Positions 1 through 5,448 of a stretch of DNA of 5,448 nt are shown piece by piece (positions within the stretch are counted from its first letter, which is position 1; each line of letters begins with the position of its first letter). The stretch comes from an uncultured Porphyromonadaceae bacterium (GTDB taxonomy: Bacteria; Bacteroidota; Bacteroidia; Bacteroidales; Muribaculaceae). Under the pieces are notes generated by a model, which saw only the letters and a list, made by a program, of their open reading frames with translations, searched no databases and was not told the DNA's origin. The position numbers were made by a program, and so were the translations under genes. The DNA is taken from NCBI GenBank assembly GCA_902494595.1, contig CABUTY010000112.1:1-5448 (forward strand), given 5' to 3'.

Positions 1-2
1 AG

Positions 3-395
3 GTGAAGGGTGCGCGTGTCGACACTCTGGCCATAGCCACCAATGCCGCCTACGAGAAACTCAAGGGTCAGGACCTCGACAAATTCTCGGCTACCTACGA
101 CGCCCTCGTGGAGTCGCTACCCCTTGCCGACAAGATGAAGGTATATGCCATGGCCGGCACTGAAGACCCTCAGGGGCTCGGTTACCGTCTCGGCCTGGAA
201 TATATCAACACCATCCGCAACGACCATAAGAAGGTTGCTGATGTGAGCAGAGAGCTCGAGGCTTTCCGCAAGGCCTGCGCAACAGACACGGCCACCTACC
301 GCCGCTTTGTGATAGGCTTCAAAACAGCGCTGGAAAACGACCATGGCAAAGACCTTTCAGAAGAAATCTACAACACCTTTATCAACTTACACTGA
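3..395 (+). CDS. 3' end of an unrecognised helical protein (partial, cut by left window edge)
   Basis: I do not recognise this protein. The frame is open from the left edge to a TGA at 393-395, so the GTG at position 3 is probably internal and the real start lies outside the window; 130 residues are visible. The visible part is charged and looks mainly alpha-helical, with a run of amphipathic segments and no transmembrane stretch, cysteine cluster or catalytic motif that I can name. It ends in NTFINLH. The stop overlaps the next start by one base (TGATG), so it is the upstream member of the operon with the isoprenyl diphosphate synthase and is probably translationally coupled to it. Codon use and GC content resemble the downstream genes, which supports a real resident gene. 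It could be the C-terminal part of a longer secreted or cytosolic protein; the N-terminus needed to decide is missing. Confidence 0.75.
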   Translation: MKGARVDTLAIATNAAYEKLKGQDLDKFSATYDALVESLPLADKMKVYAMAGTEDPQGLGYRLGLEYINTIRNDHKKVADVSRELEAFRKACATDTATYRRFVIGFKTALENDHGKDLSEEIYNTFINLH

Positions 396-397
396 TG
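393..397 (+). promoter_or_regulatory. TGATG stop/start overlap (translational coupling)
   Basis: The TGA of the upstream gene (393-395) shares its final A with the ATG of the isoprenyl diphosphate synthase (395-397). The preceding bases (AACACCTTTATCAACTTAC) hold no Shine-Dalgarno-like purine run. This suggests that initiation relies on a terminating ribosome or on the SD-independent initiation common in Bacteroidota. The overlap is seen directly; coupling is inferred. Confidence 0.6.
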
Positions 398-1366
398 AAA
401 TTATCCGATGCATCGGCGCTTGTGGAAGGCGCCTTACGAGAGATAGAACTTCCGGCAGGGGAGCTTAACGGGCTTTATGAGCCGATATCCTATGGCATGA
501 ATGCAGGGGGGAAGCGTCTTCGTCCCGGGTTGCTGCTTATGACGGCGGAAGCCTTCGGGGGTGATAAAGCCACAGATGGCGCCATGCCGGCGGCTGTAGG
601 CATGGAGATGTTCCATAATTTCACACTTCTTCACGACGATGTGATGGACAACAGCGCCATGCGCCGCAACCGTCCGACAGTACAGGCGAAATGGGACGTG
701 AACACCGCCATACTCAGCGGCGACACCATGCTCACACTGGCCACACAGAAGATGATGACGGTGCACGACGCACTGCTCCGCGAGGTGCTCGATATTTTCA
801 ACGCCATGGCTATAAAGGTGTATGAGGGGCAGCGTCTCGACATGGACTTCGAGACCCGCAACGATGTCACCACTAAGGATTATCTGGAGATGATAGGCGC
901 GAAAACGGGAGCTCTGCTGGGGGCTTCGGCAAGGATAGGCGCGTTGCTCGGGGGTGCCGACAGCAAGGCTGCCGCGCAGATGGAGCGTTTCGGCTATCTC
1001 CTGGGGCTGGCTTTCCAGATACAGGACGACTGGCTCGACGTATACGGCGACAGCACCACTTTCGGCAAGCCTATCGGCGGCGATATCAACAACGGCAAGA
1101 AGTCGTTCCTCCTGCTTACGGCCTTGGAGAGCGGCACACCGGAAGCCACAGCGCTGAAAGCCGCCATGGAAATGGCTCCCGGGGATACCAAAATCAAGAC
1201 GGTGACCCGCATATACGACAAGCTGAATCTCAACGAGAAGGTACGCAAGGCCGTGTCGCACTATAGCTCGGAGGCTCTTACGGCCCTGAAGAAATCAGGG
1301 CTTGGCGAAGAAGCCCGCGAACCCTTCCGCGCCCTTATCGACAAGCTCACCGGACGCAAACGATGA
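395..1366 (+). CDS. Trans-isoprenyl diphosphate synthase (polyprenyl synthetase family, FPP/GGPP-type)
   Basis: This cytosolic Mg2+-dependent prenyltransferase condenses isopentenyl diphosphate with an allylic diphosphate, feeding quinone side chains, undecaprenyl carrier and other isoprenoids. The 323 residues match the usual family length. In order are GGKRLRP (38-44), the first Asp-rich motif LLHDDVMDN with D81, D82 and D85, the Arg pair R90-R91, GQRLD (145-149), K170-T171, the second Asp-rich motif FQIQDDWLD with D211, D212 and D215, then GKPIGGD (224-230) and K235-K236. All expected substrate-binding residues are present. The fifth residue before the first motif is Phe (F76), and the motif is plain DDxxD without the two-residue insertion of bacterial type II FPP synthases. 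A bulky residue there usually caps the product at a short chain, so C15-C20 is more likely than a long quinone tail; this is inference. The start overlaps the upstream stop and the stop overlaps the tatD start. I withhold a symbol because ispA, crtE-like and ispB-like members cannot be separated safely here. Confidence 0.95.
   Translation: MKLSDASALVEGALREIELPAGELNGLYEPISYGMNAGGKRLRPGLLLMTAEAFGGDKATDGAMPAAVGMEMFHNFTLLHDDVMDNSAMRRNRPTVQAKWDVNTAILSGDTMLTLATQKMMTVHDALLREVLDIFNAMAIKVYEGQRLDMDFETRNDVTTKDYLEMIGAKTGALLGASARIGALLGGADSKAAAQMERFGYLLGLAFQIQDDWLDVYGDSTTFGKPIGGDINNGKKSFLLLTALESGTPEATALKAAMEMAPGDTKIKTVTRIYDKLNLNEKVRKAVSHYSSEALTALKKSGLGEEAREPFRALIDKLTGRKR
1363..1366 (+). promoter_or_regulatory. 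ATGA start/stop overlap (translational coupling)
   Basis: The ATG of the TatD-family gene (1363-1365) overlaps the TGA of the isoprenyl diphosphate synthase (1364-1366) in the classic 4-bp ATGA arrangement. The bases just upstream (CTCACCGGACGCAAACG) lack a Shine-Dalgarno sequence. The overlap fixes the start codon and supports coupled translation of the two genes. Confidence 0.65.
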
Positions 1367-2169
1367 CCGATACCCATACGCATCTGTACATGCAGGAATA
1401 CTCCGGTGGCGGCCAGGCCGTGGAGAGAGCCATTGCCGCCGGAGTCTCCCGTATGGTATTGCCCAATGTGGATGTGTCGAGCATCATTCCCATGAAAGAG
1501 CTGCATTCGCGGTATCCCGAAAATACGGCAATGTGCATGGGCATTCATCCTACGGAACTGGGCGATGACCCGTCGTCAGCTCTCGACCTGATGGAGAGGG
1601 AGGTGGAGCAAGGGGGTTATGCCGCCATAGGGGAAGTGGGGATAGACCTCCATTGGCCCGATTCGCCTACGGCAGATGCGCAGGCCGTAGCCTTTGCCCG
1701 TCAGCTGGAATGGGGAGCACGCTACAGGCTGCCCGTGATCATACACAGCCGCGATGCCCGTGACGAGACTCTGGCGGTAATATCGGCGGTGAAGGAGTCT
1801 CTTGCCACACAGGGCAGGGAGCTGCCGCCGCTCATATTCCACAGCTTCACTGGCACGAGCGAGGATGTGGCCGCAATCCGTGAGGTGTGCGACCCATGGT
1901 TTGGCATCAACGGCGTAGTCACTTTCAAGAATGCCCCCGGCTTACGCGATGCCCTTCCCGTAATAGGCGCCGACAGAATGCTCCTCGAGACCGACGCGCC
2001 ATATCTCGCACCGGTGCCTCACAGGGGGCAGACCAACGAGTCGGCTTTCATACCCCTGATTCTCCACAAAATCGCCGAGGTGCTCGCCATCGACGCCCAT
2101 AAGCTCGAGGAGATTACCGACAGCAACGCAGCCCGTCTATTTTTCCCACAAACAGCCGCCACTCAATAG
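1363..2169 (+). CDS. TatD-family metal-dependent hydrolase (putative DNase)
   Basis: TatD-family proteins are cytosolic TIM-barrel hydrolases of the amidohydrolase superfamily that bind two divalent metals. Studied members (TatD, YcfH, YjjV) have 3'-5' exonuclease or DNase activity; some relatives are proposed D-aminoacyl-tRNA deacylases. The 268-residue protein is of usual length. The metal ligands are in place: H5 and H7 in the opening DTHTHL motif, E91 in GEVGID (90-94), H128 in IIHSRDA, H160 in IFHSFTG, and D211 in LLETDAPYLAP. Family signatures GIHP (60-63), GINGVVTFKNA (181-191) and NAARLF (255-260) are also present. The metal site looks intact, so it is probably active. The start is well supported, because the HxH motif must lie within a few residues of the N-terminus. 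The gene overlaps the prenyl synthase by 4 bp and the antiporter follows after 2 nt. The substrate cannot be read from the sequence, and the link to isoprenoid synthesis may be only operonic. Confidence 0.95.
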   Translation: MTDTHTHLYMQEYSGGGQAVERAIAAGVSRMVLPNVDVSSIIPMKELHSRYPENTAMCMGIHPTELGDDPSSALDLMEREVEQGGYAAIGEVGIDLHWPDSPTADAQAVAFARQLEWGARYRLPVIIHSRDARDETLAVISAVKESLATQGRELPPLIFHSFTGTSEDVAAIREVCDPWFGINGVVTFKNAPGLRDALPVIGADRMLLETDAPYLAPVPHRGQTNESAFIPLILHKIAEVLAIDAHKLEEITDSNAARLFFPQTAATQ

Positions 2170-2171
2170 CC

Positions 2172-4157
2172 ATGATAACGAATCCCGTGCTGATATTCCT
2201 CACAGTCCTGACCCTGATACTGTTGGGCAAGGTGATATTCACGCGGATTCGTGTGCCCTCGATAGTGGGACTGATAATGGCAGGCATCGTGGTGGGTCCA
2301 TATGGTTTCGGACTGCTGGAAAGGGATGCGTCGTTCCGCATCCTCGGTGATGTCGGCATATTGTACATAATGTTCCAGGCGGCTGTGGAGATTGACATGT
2401 TCCATCTCAAAGCACAGCTGAAAAGCGGCGTTGTCTACGGACTGCTCAGTTTTCTATTGCCGATGACTGCCGGTCTTCTGGGCACTCACTATCTGCTCGG
2501 GGGAAGCTGGGCCACCTCCATATTGGTGGCCTCGATGTTCGCCAGCCATACGCTCATCACCTATCCGGTGGTGTCGAAGTTCGGGCTGCAGAACGACCGG
2601 CCGGTGGTGATAGCGGTTTGCGGCACGATAGTTGCTGTGATGCTGGCACTGCTGTGTCTGGCGGGAGTGGTGCAGTATTGTACCGTCGGCAGCTATTCGC
2701 CGTGGAATCTTGTGCAGCTGCTGCTGCTCACGGCAGTCTTCATGGCGGTCGTGGGCTATGTGTTTCCTCCGGTAACGCGTCGTTTTTTCAAAACTACCAC
2801 CGACCCCGTCAGCCAGTATATCTTCATCATAGCGCTGGTGCTGGTGTCGGCCACGATAGCCAGGCTCATAGGACTTGAGGCCATATTGGGAGCCTTCTAT
2901 GCCGGACTGGTGCTCAACAGGATGGTGCCGGGACGCTCGCCGCTGATGAAGAACATACGCTTCATCGGCGATGCTCTGTTCGTACCCTATTTCCTGATAG
3001 GCGTGGGGATGCTCATCAACATCCGTGCCGTGGTGGAGGGCCTGGATGTGATATGGTCGGCTCTGATAATGTCGAGCTTGGCGTTGGGGTCGAAATGGCT
3101 TGCCGCCAGAGTGTCGCAGCAGGTGATGGGTCTTCGGGGCGTCGACAGGACGGTGATATTCGGACTCAGCGGCGGTAAGGCTGCCGCCACCATCGCCGCC
3201 GTGATGATAGGTTACCAGTATGCCTTGCTCGACGAAAGCATGATGAATGCCTCCGTGGTGATGATTCTGGTATGCTGCATAGTGGCGTCGGTATGCACAG
3301 AACGAGGAGCCAAGCGGCTGCGTATTATCAAGACGTCGGCCGACCTTGAGAAGGATACACTGGAGCCTGTAGGCTTCGCCCGTCAGGTTGTGGCGGTATC
3401 CAATCCGCTGACGGCAGAGGGACTGACACGGCTGGCCATCTTCATGCGCAAGAGGGCCAACACCAATCCGATGACGGTGCTGTTTGTGCGCAACAACGAT
3501 GACCGGCGCATAGCCGAGATGGGACGCAACGCCATGGAGGAGGCGGCCGGAGTGGCCGACGAGATGGATGTGACCGCCGACATGGTGGAGCGTTTCGACA
3601 TCAATGCCGTGACGGGCATATGCAACCTCGCGCATGAACGCAAGGCTACTGAGATAGTGATAGGCATGCACCGCAAGAGCTCGGTGGTGGATACCTTCTA
3701 TGGGGCATTCATCGACAGGCTGGTCAGCGATTGCCACCGCATGGTGATACTCTCGCGGTGTTTCATACCTGTGGGGACGATAAGCAGGCTGGTGGTGATA
3801 GTGCCGCAGAATGCGGAGTATGAGACGGGATTCCATATGTGGGTGACACGGCTGGCGATGCTTGCCTCCAACATAGAGGCGCGCATCACGTTCATGGCAC
3901 GCGAGGAGACATGCCGGCTGATTGCGTCGGCAATAAGGGAAGACGGCATAGAGGCCGATGCGTTATGCCGCACAATCACCACCTGGGACGATTTCATACT
4001 CATGAGCGCCGGCATCGATGATGCCGACCTGCTGGTGCTCGTCACAGCAAGAAAAGGGTCGATATCCTACAATACCGACCTTGAGCAGACCACATCGTAC
4101 ATCAGCAGGCATTTCAGCCGGCATAATCTGATGGTGGTATATCCTAAGCAATTCTGA
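2172..4157 (+). CDS. CPA2-family cation/proton antiporter-like membrane protein with tandem C-terminal USP-like domains
   Basis: The 661-residue inner-membrane protein has about 12-13 hydrophobic segments over residues 5-376, then a cytosolic tail. CPA2 hallmarks are the GPYGFGLL motif (42-49), VEID (72-75), SHTLITYPVVSKFG (125-138), GLEAILGAFYAGLVLNR (234-250), VPYFLIGVGML (271-281), K308 in SKWLAAR, and GLSGGKAAATIAAVMIGY (331-348), followed by the ILVCCIVASVCTERGAK membrane exit. The family normally exchanges Na+ or K+ for H+. The tail carries two USP-like alpha/beta domains (about 402-529 and 535-661) and no KTN/TrkA-N domain. Oddly, the helix that should hold the ion-binding Asp reads CGTIVAVMLALL (150-161), with A155-V156 where relatives have T-D or D-D. 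The first USP domain keeps the spacing of the ATP motif but has R501 and A512 where Gly and Ser are expected. The start lies 2 nt after the tatD stop. Family assignment is firm; transport activity and ion are uncertain. Confidence 0.9.
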   Translation: MITNPVLIFLTVLTLILLGKVIFTRIRVPSIVGLIMAGIVVGPYGFGLLERDASFRILGDVGILYIMFQAAVEIDMFHLKAQLKSGVVYGLLSFLLPMTAGLLGTHYLLGGSWATSILVASMFASHTLITYPVVSKFGLQNDRPVVIAVCGTIVAVMLALLCLAGVVQYCTVGSYSPWNLVQLLLLTAVFMAVVGYVFPPVTRRFFKTTTDPVSQYIFIIALVLVSATIARLIGLEAILGAFYAGLVLNRMVPGRSPLMKNIRFIGDALFVPYFLIGVGMLINIRAVVEGLDVIWSALIMSSLALGSKWLAARVSQQVMGLRGVDRTVIFGLSGGKAAATIAAVMIGYQYALLDESMMNASVVMILVCCIVASVCTERGAKRLRIIKTSADLEKDTLEPVGFARQVVAVSNPLTAEGLTRLAIFMRKRANTNPMTVLFVRNNDDRRIAEMGRNAMEEAAGVADEMDVTADMVERFDINAVTGICNLAHERKATEIVIGMHRKSSVVDTFYGAFIDRLVSDCHRMVILSRCFIPVGTISRLVVIVPQNAEYETGFHMWVTRLAMLASNIEARITFMAREETCRLIASAIREDGIEADALCRTITTWDDFILMSAGIDDADLLVLVTARKGSISYNTDLEQTTSYISRHFSRHNLMVVYPKQF

Positions 4158-4236
4158 GCCTTGGGTTCGGCTGGCGGCGCGACAGAAGTTCGCCTGGCGG
4201 CGTGGCTGAGGTTCGCCTGGCGGCTCACCACAGTGG
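4158..4236. other. Convergent intergenic region, GC-rich, no classical terminator
   Basis: These 79 bp separate the stop of the antiporter gene from the stop of gmd and are about 71% GC, higher than the flanking genes. They hold a 23-bp-period repeat and end at a small palindrome. Neither strand shows a stable GC stem followed by a T run, so termination here is either factor-dependent or uses the weak structures present, such as TGAG (4207-4210) pairing with CTCA (4224-4227) around the CGCCTGGCG palindrome. Confidence 0.7.
4165..4233. repeat. Three-copy direct repeat, 14-bp core at exact 23-bp period
   Basis: The core GTTCGCCTGGCGGC occurs at 4188-4201 and 4211-4224, and with one mismatch (GTTCGGCTGGCGGC) at 4165-4178. 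The three starts are exactly 23 bp apart. The 9-bp spacers diverge: unit 1 matches unit 2 at 5 of 9 positions and unit 2 matches unit 3 at 3 of 9. Each of the last two cores contains the perfect 9-bp palindrome CGCC-T-GGCG; the first has lost it through its single mismatch. The repeat lies wholly between convergent genes and codes for nothing. It could be a decayed minisatellite, a genome-wide intergenic repeat, or a set of protein or RNA binding sites. Confidence 0.85.
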
Positions 4237-4237
4237 T
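4227..4237. repeat. Perfect 11-bp palindrome ACCACAGTGGT touching the gmd stop codon
   Basis: ACCAC-A-GTGGT is a perfect inverted repeat around a single central base. Its last base is part of the gmd stop codon (TAA on the minus strand, 4239-4237). As RNA it could form only a four-pair stem with a three-base loop, and no T run follows in either direction, so it is at best a weak component of a terminator. Confidence 0.5.
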
Positions 4238-5325
4238 TATTTCACAATGCCGCGTTCGAGGTATTCGGCGAGGTTGAGGCTCACGTTTTCGCTGGCTCTT
4301 TCTACGGCTACCTTGGCGATGTCGGCCTCCACCATGATCTTCACCAGCTGCTCGAAAGAAGTCTTGGCGGGATTCCAGCCCAGTTTCTTGCGGGCTTTCG
4401 ACGGGTCGCCCCAGAGGTTCACCACGTCGGTGGGACGGTAGAAGTCGGGGGATACCTCCACGAGCACCTTGCCTGTTTTCTTGTCGATGCCTTTTTCATT
4501 CTCGCCTTCGCCCTCGAACACGAGGTCGATGCCGGCATGCTTGAAAGCGAGCAGACAGAACTCGCGTACGGAATGCTGTTCGCCGGTGGCTATCACATAA
4601 TCGTCGGGTTCGGGTTGCTGGAGAATAAGCCACATGCACTCCACATAATCGCGGGCATATCCCCAGTCGCGCAGCGATGAAAGATTGCCGAGATATAGTT
4701 TGTCCTGTTTTCCGGCGGCGATACGGGCGGCGGCAAGAGTGATCTTGCGTGTCACGAAGGTCTCGCCACGCCGTTCAGACTCATGGTTGAAGAGGATACC
4801 AGAGCAGCAGTACATGTTGTAAGCCTCGCGGTATTCCTTCACAATCCAGAAGCCGTAAAGCTTGGCCACGGCATAGGGTGAATAGGGATGGAAAGGAGTC
4901 TTTTCGTTCTGGGGCACTTCCTCCACTTTGCCGTAGAGCTCGGAGGTGGATGCCTGATATATGCGGCATGAGCTTGAGAGACCGCAGAGACGGACCGCCT
5001 CCAGAATACGCAGGACACCCACGGCATCCACTTCGGCGGTGTATTCCGGGGAGTCGAACGACACCTGTACATGGCTCTGGGCGGCAAGATTGTATATCTC
5101 ATCGGGATGAACCTTCTGCACCACCTGTACTATCGACATGGAATCGCCAAGGTCGGCGAAATGGAGGTGGAAACGCTCATGCCCTTCGAGATGCGCTATA
5201 CGTTCGCGGAAGTCGGTCGACGACCTGCGGATCACTCCGTGTACATCATATCCTTTCTCCAGAAGAAATTCCGACAGAAAGGAACCGTCCTGACCGGTAA
5301 CTCCCGTTATCAATGCAGTTTTCAT
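4237..5325 (-). CDS. gmd: GDP-mannose 4,6-dehydratase
   Basis: Gmd converts GDP-D-mannose to GDP-4-keto-6-deoxy-D-mannose with tightly bound NADP+. This is the first step to GDP-L-fucose (or GDP-D-rhamnose and GDP-perosamine) for capsule, O-antigen and glycoprotein glycans; it acts in the cytosol. The 362-residue product is an extended short-chain dehydrogenase. It has the dinucleotide motif GVTGQDG (8-14), R33-R34 as expected for NADP preference, ADL (57-59), NLAAQSHV (79-86), catalytic T127 and E129 in STSELYG, and catalytic Y151 and K155 in YSPYAVAK. Substrate-binding segments [19 protein letters not shown] (178-196), RDWGYARDY (219-227) and RPTDV (297-301) are also present. T127, E129, Y151 and K155 correspond by alignment from memory to E. 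coli T132, E134, Y156 and K160. The loop before the RPTDV segment is shorter than in E. coli Gmd, as I recall for Bacteroides-type enzymes. Start: the ATG at 5325-5323 immediately precedes the first beta strand (KTALITG). The usual partner fcl is not downstream. Confidence 0.97.
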   Translation of the reverse strand: MKTALITGVTGQDGSFLSEFLLEKGYDVHGVIRRSSTDFRERIAHLEGHERFHLHFADLGDSMSIVQVVQKVHPDEIYNLAAQSHVQVSFDSPEYTAEVDAVGVLRILEAVRLCGLSSSCRIYQASTSELYGKVEEVPQNEKTPFHPYSPYAVAKLYGFWIVKEYREAYNMYCCSGILFNHESERRGETFVTRKITLAAARIAAGKQDKLYLGNLSSLRDWGYARDYVECMWLILQQPEPDDYVIATGEQHSVREFCLLAFKHAGIDLVFEGEGENEKGIDKKTGKVLVEVSPDFYRPTDVVNLWGDPSKARKKLGWNPAKTSFEQLVKIMVEADIAKVAVERASENVSLNLAEYLERGIVK

Positions 5326-5377
5326 ATATGGTATAGTCTCTTATCTTATTTCTTAAGTAGAAGCTATAAGCAGCTGT

Positions 5378-5392
5378 TCAAAACTATTTTGA
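5378..5392. repeat. 15-bp dyad TCAAAA-N3-TTTTGA over the gmd -7 element
   Basis: TCAAAA (5378-5383) and TTTTGA (5387-5392) form a perfect inverted repeat with a 3-bp centre that covers the proposed -7 box of gmd. Such a position could serve as an operator for a dimeric regulator, but the arms are simple AT-rich sequence, so chance is a real alternative. On the plus strand the same bases give TATTTTGA, one base short of a -7 element. Confidence 0.4.
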
Positions 5393-5407
5393 CCTGTTGC
5401 TTTTAAA
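5379..5407 (-). promoter_or_regulatory. Putative Bacteroidota-type promoter of gmd
   Basis: On the minus strand TAGTTTTG (5386-5379) matches the Bacteroidota -7 consensus TAnnTTTG exactly. A weak -33 element, TTTA (5407-5404), lies 17 bp upstream; the consensus is TTTG at about 19-21 bp, so this half is poor. Transcription would begin near 5370, leaving an A/T-rich leader of roughly 45 nt with no strong Shine-Dalgarno sequence. The surrounding 123 bp are about 28% GC, in sharp contrast to the gene. Confidence 0.5.
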
Positions 5408-5448
5408 GATTAACTGATAAATCCGGAATATATTACGTCAAGAAAAAA

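Noticed and set aside
3..5. GTG at position 3 as a genuine start codon
   Set aside because: The frame stays open to the window edge and there is no upstream sequence to judge a start. A truncated longer gene is more likely.
434..1261. A 275-codon open frame antisense to the prenyl synthase gene
   Set aside because: It has no family motifs and lies entirely inside a gene with complete catalytic signatures, so it is a codon-bias shadow.
2454..3836. A 460-codon open frame antisense to the antiporter gene
   Set aside because: Its product is extremely rich in His, Arg, Tyr and Gln with no recognisable motif, as expected from the complement of a GC-biased membrane-protein gene. The sense frame carries clear CPA2 and USP motifs.
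4156..4173. AGCC/GGCT pairing right after the antiporter stop as a terminator hairpin
   Set aside because: It has only four base pairs, an 8-nt loop and no following T run.
4202..4441. A 79-codon plus-strand frame starting inside the 23-bp repeat
   Set aside because: It is antisense to the gmd 3' end and begins in non-coding repeat DNA, with no supporting motif.
5071..5406. A 111-codon plus-strand frame overlapping the gmd start and leader
   Set aside because: Most of it is antisense to the conserved N-terminus of Gmd, and its tail runs through the AT-rich leader. It has no domain or initiation signal.
5443..5448. T6 tract on the minus strand at the right edge as the tail of an upstream terminator
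   Set aside because: Any stem would lie outside the window, so the run of six alone cannot support a terminator call.

Overview
The window looks like a chromosomal segment from a member of the Bacteroidota, probably order Bacteroidales (gut type). This is inferred from four signs. No plus-strand start has a recognisable Shine-Dalgarno sequence. A TAnnTTTG-type -7 promoter element lies ahead of the only gene with an intergenic leader. The transporter is a CPA2-type antiporter fused to two universal-stress-protein-like domains. The Gmd sequence has the form I recall from Bacteroides-type bacteria. Coding DNA is fairly GC-rich, which suits Muribaculaceae or Alistipes-like genomes better than classical Bacteroides, but I cannot assign a genus.

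Layout: positions 1-4157 hold a compact plus-strand operon. It contains the 3' end of an unrecognised helical protein (to 395), a trans-isoprenyl diphosphate synthase (395-1366), a TatD-family metal-dependent hydrolase (1363-2169) and a CPA2-family membrane antiporter-like protein with a tandem USP-like tail (2172-4157). The junctions are TGATG, ATGA and a 2-nt gap, so the genes are very likely co-transcribed and translationally coupled. On the minus strand, converging on this operon, is gmd (5325-4237), GDP-mannose 4,6-dehydratase, which makes the precursor of GDP-L-fucose for surface glycans.

The 79-bp convergent intergenic gap (4158-4236) is about 71% GC. It contains three copies of a 14-bp core at an exact 23-bp period, followed by a small perfect palindrome that touches the gmd stop codon; no classical terminator is visible. 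The right edge (5326-5448) is about 28% GC and forms the gmd promoter and leader, with a 15-bp dyad centred on the proposed -7 element.

Functionally the window is mostly ordinary housekeeping: isoprenoid precursor synthesis, a DNase/deacylase-like hydrolase, ion or pH homeostasis and nucleotide-sugar synthesis. I see no sign of a defence system, mobile element, CRISPR array or RNA gene. The most notable points are (a) the antiporter appears to lack the Asp expected at the ion-binding site of CPA2 proteins, (b) its first USP domain has a degenerate ATP-binding motif, and (c) the 23-bp-period intergenic repeat.
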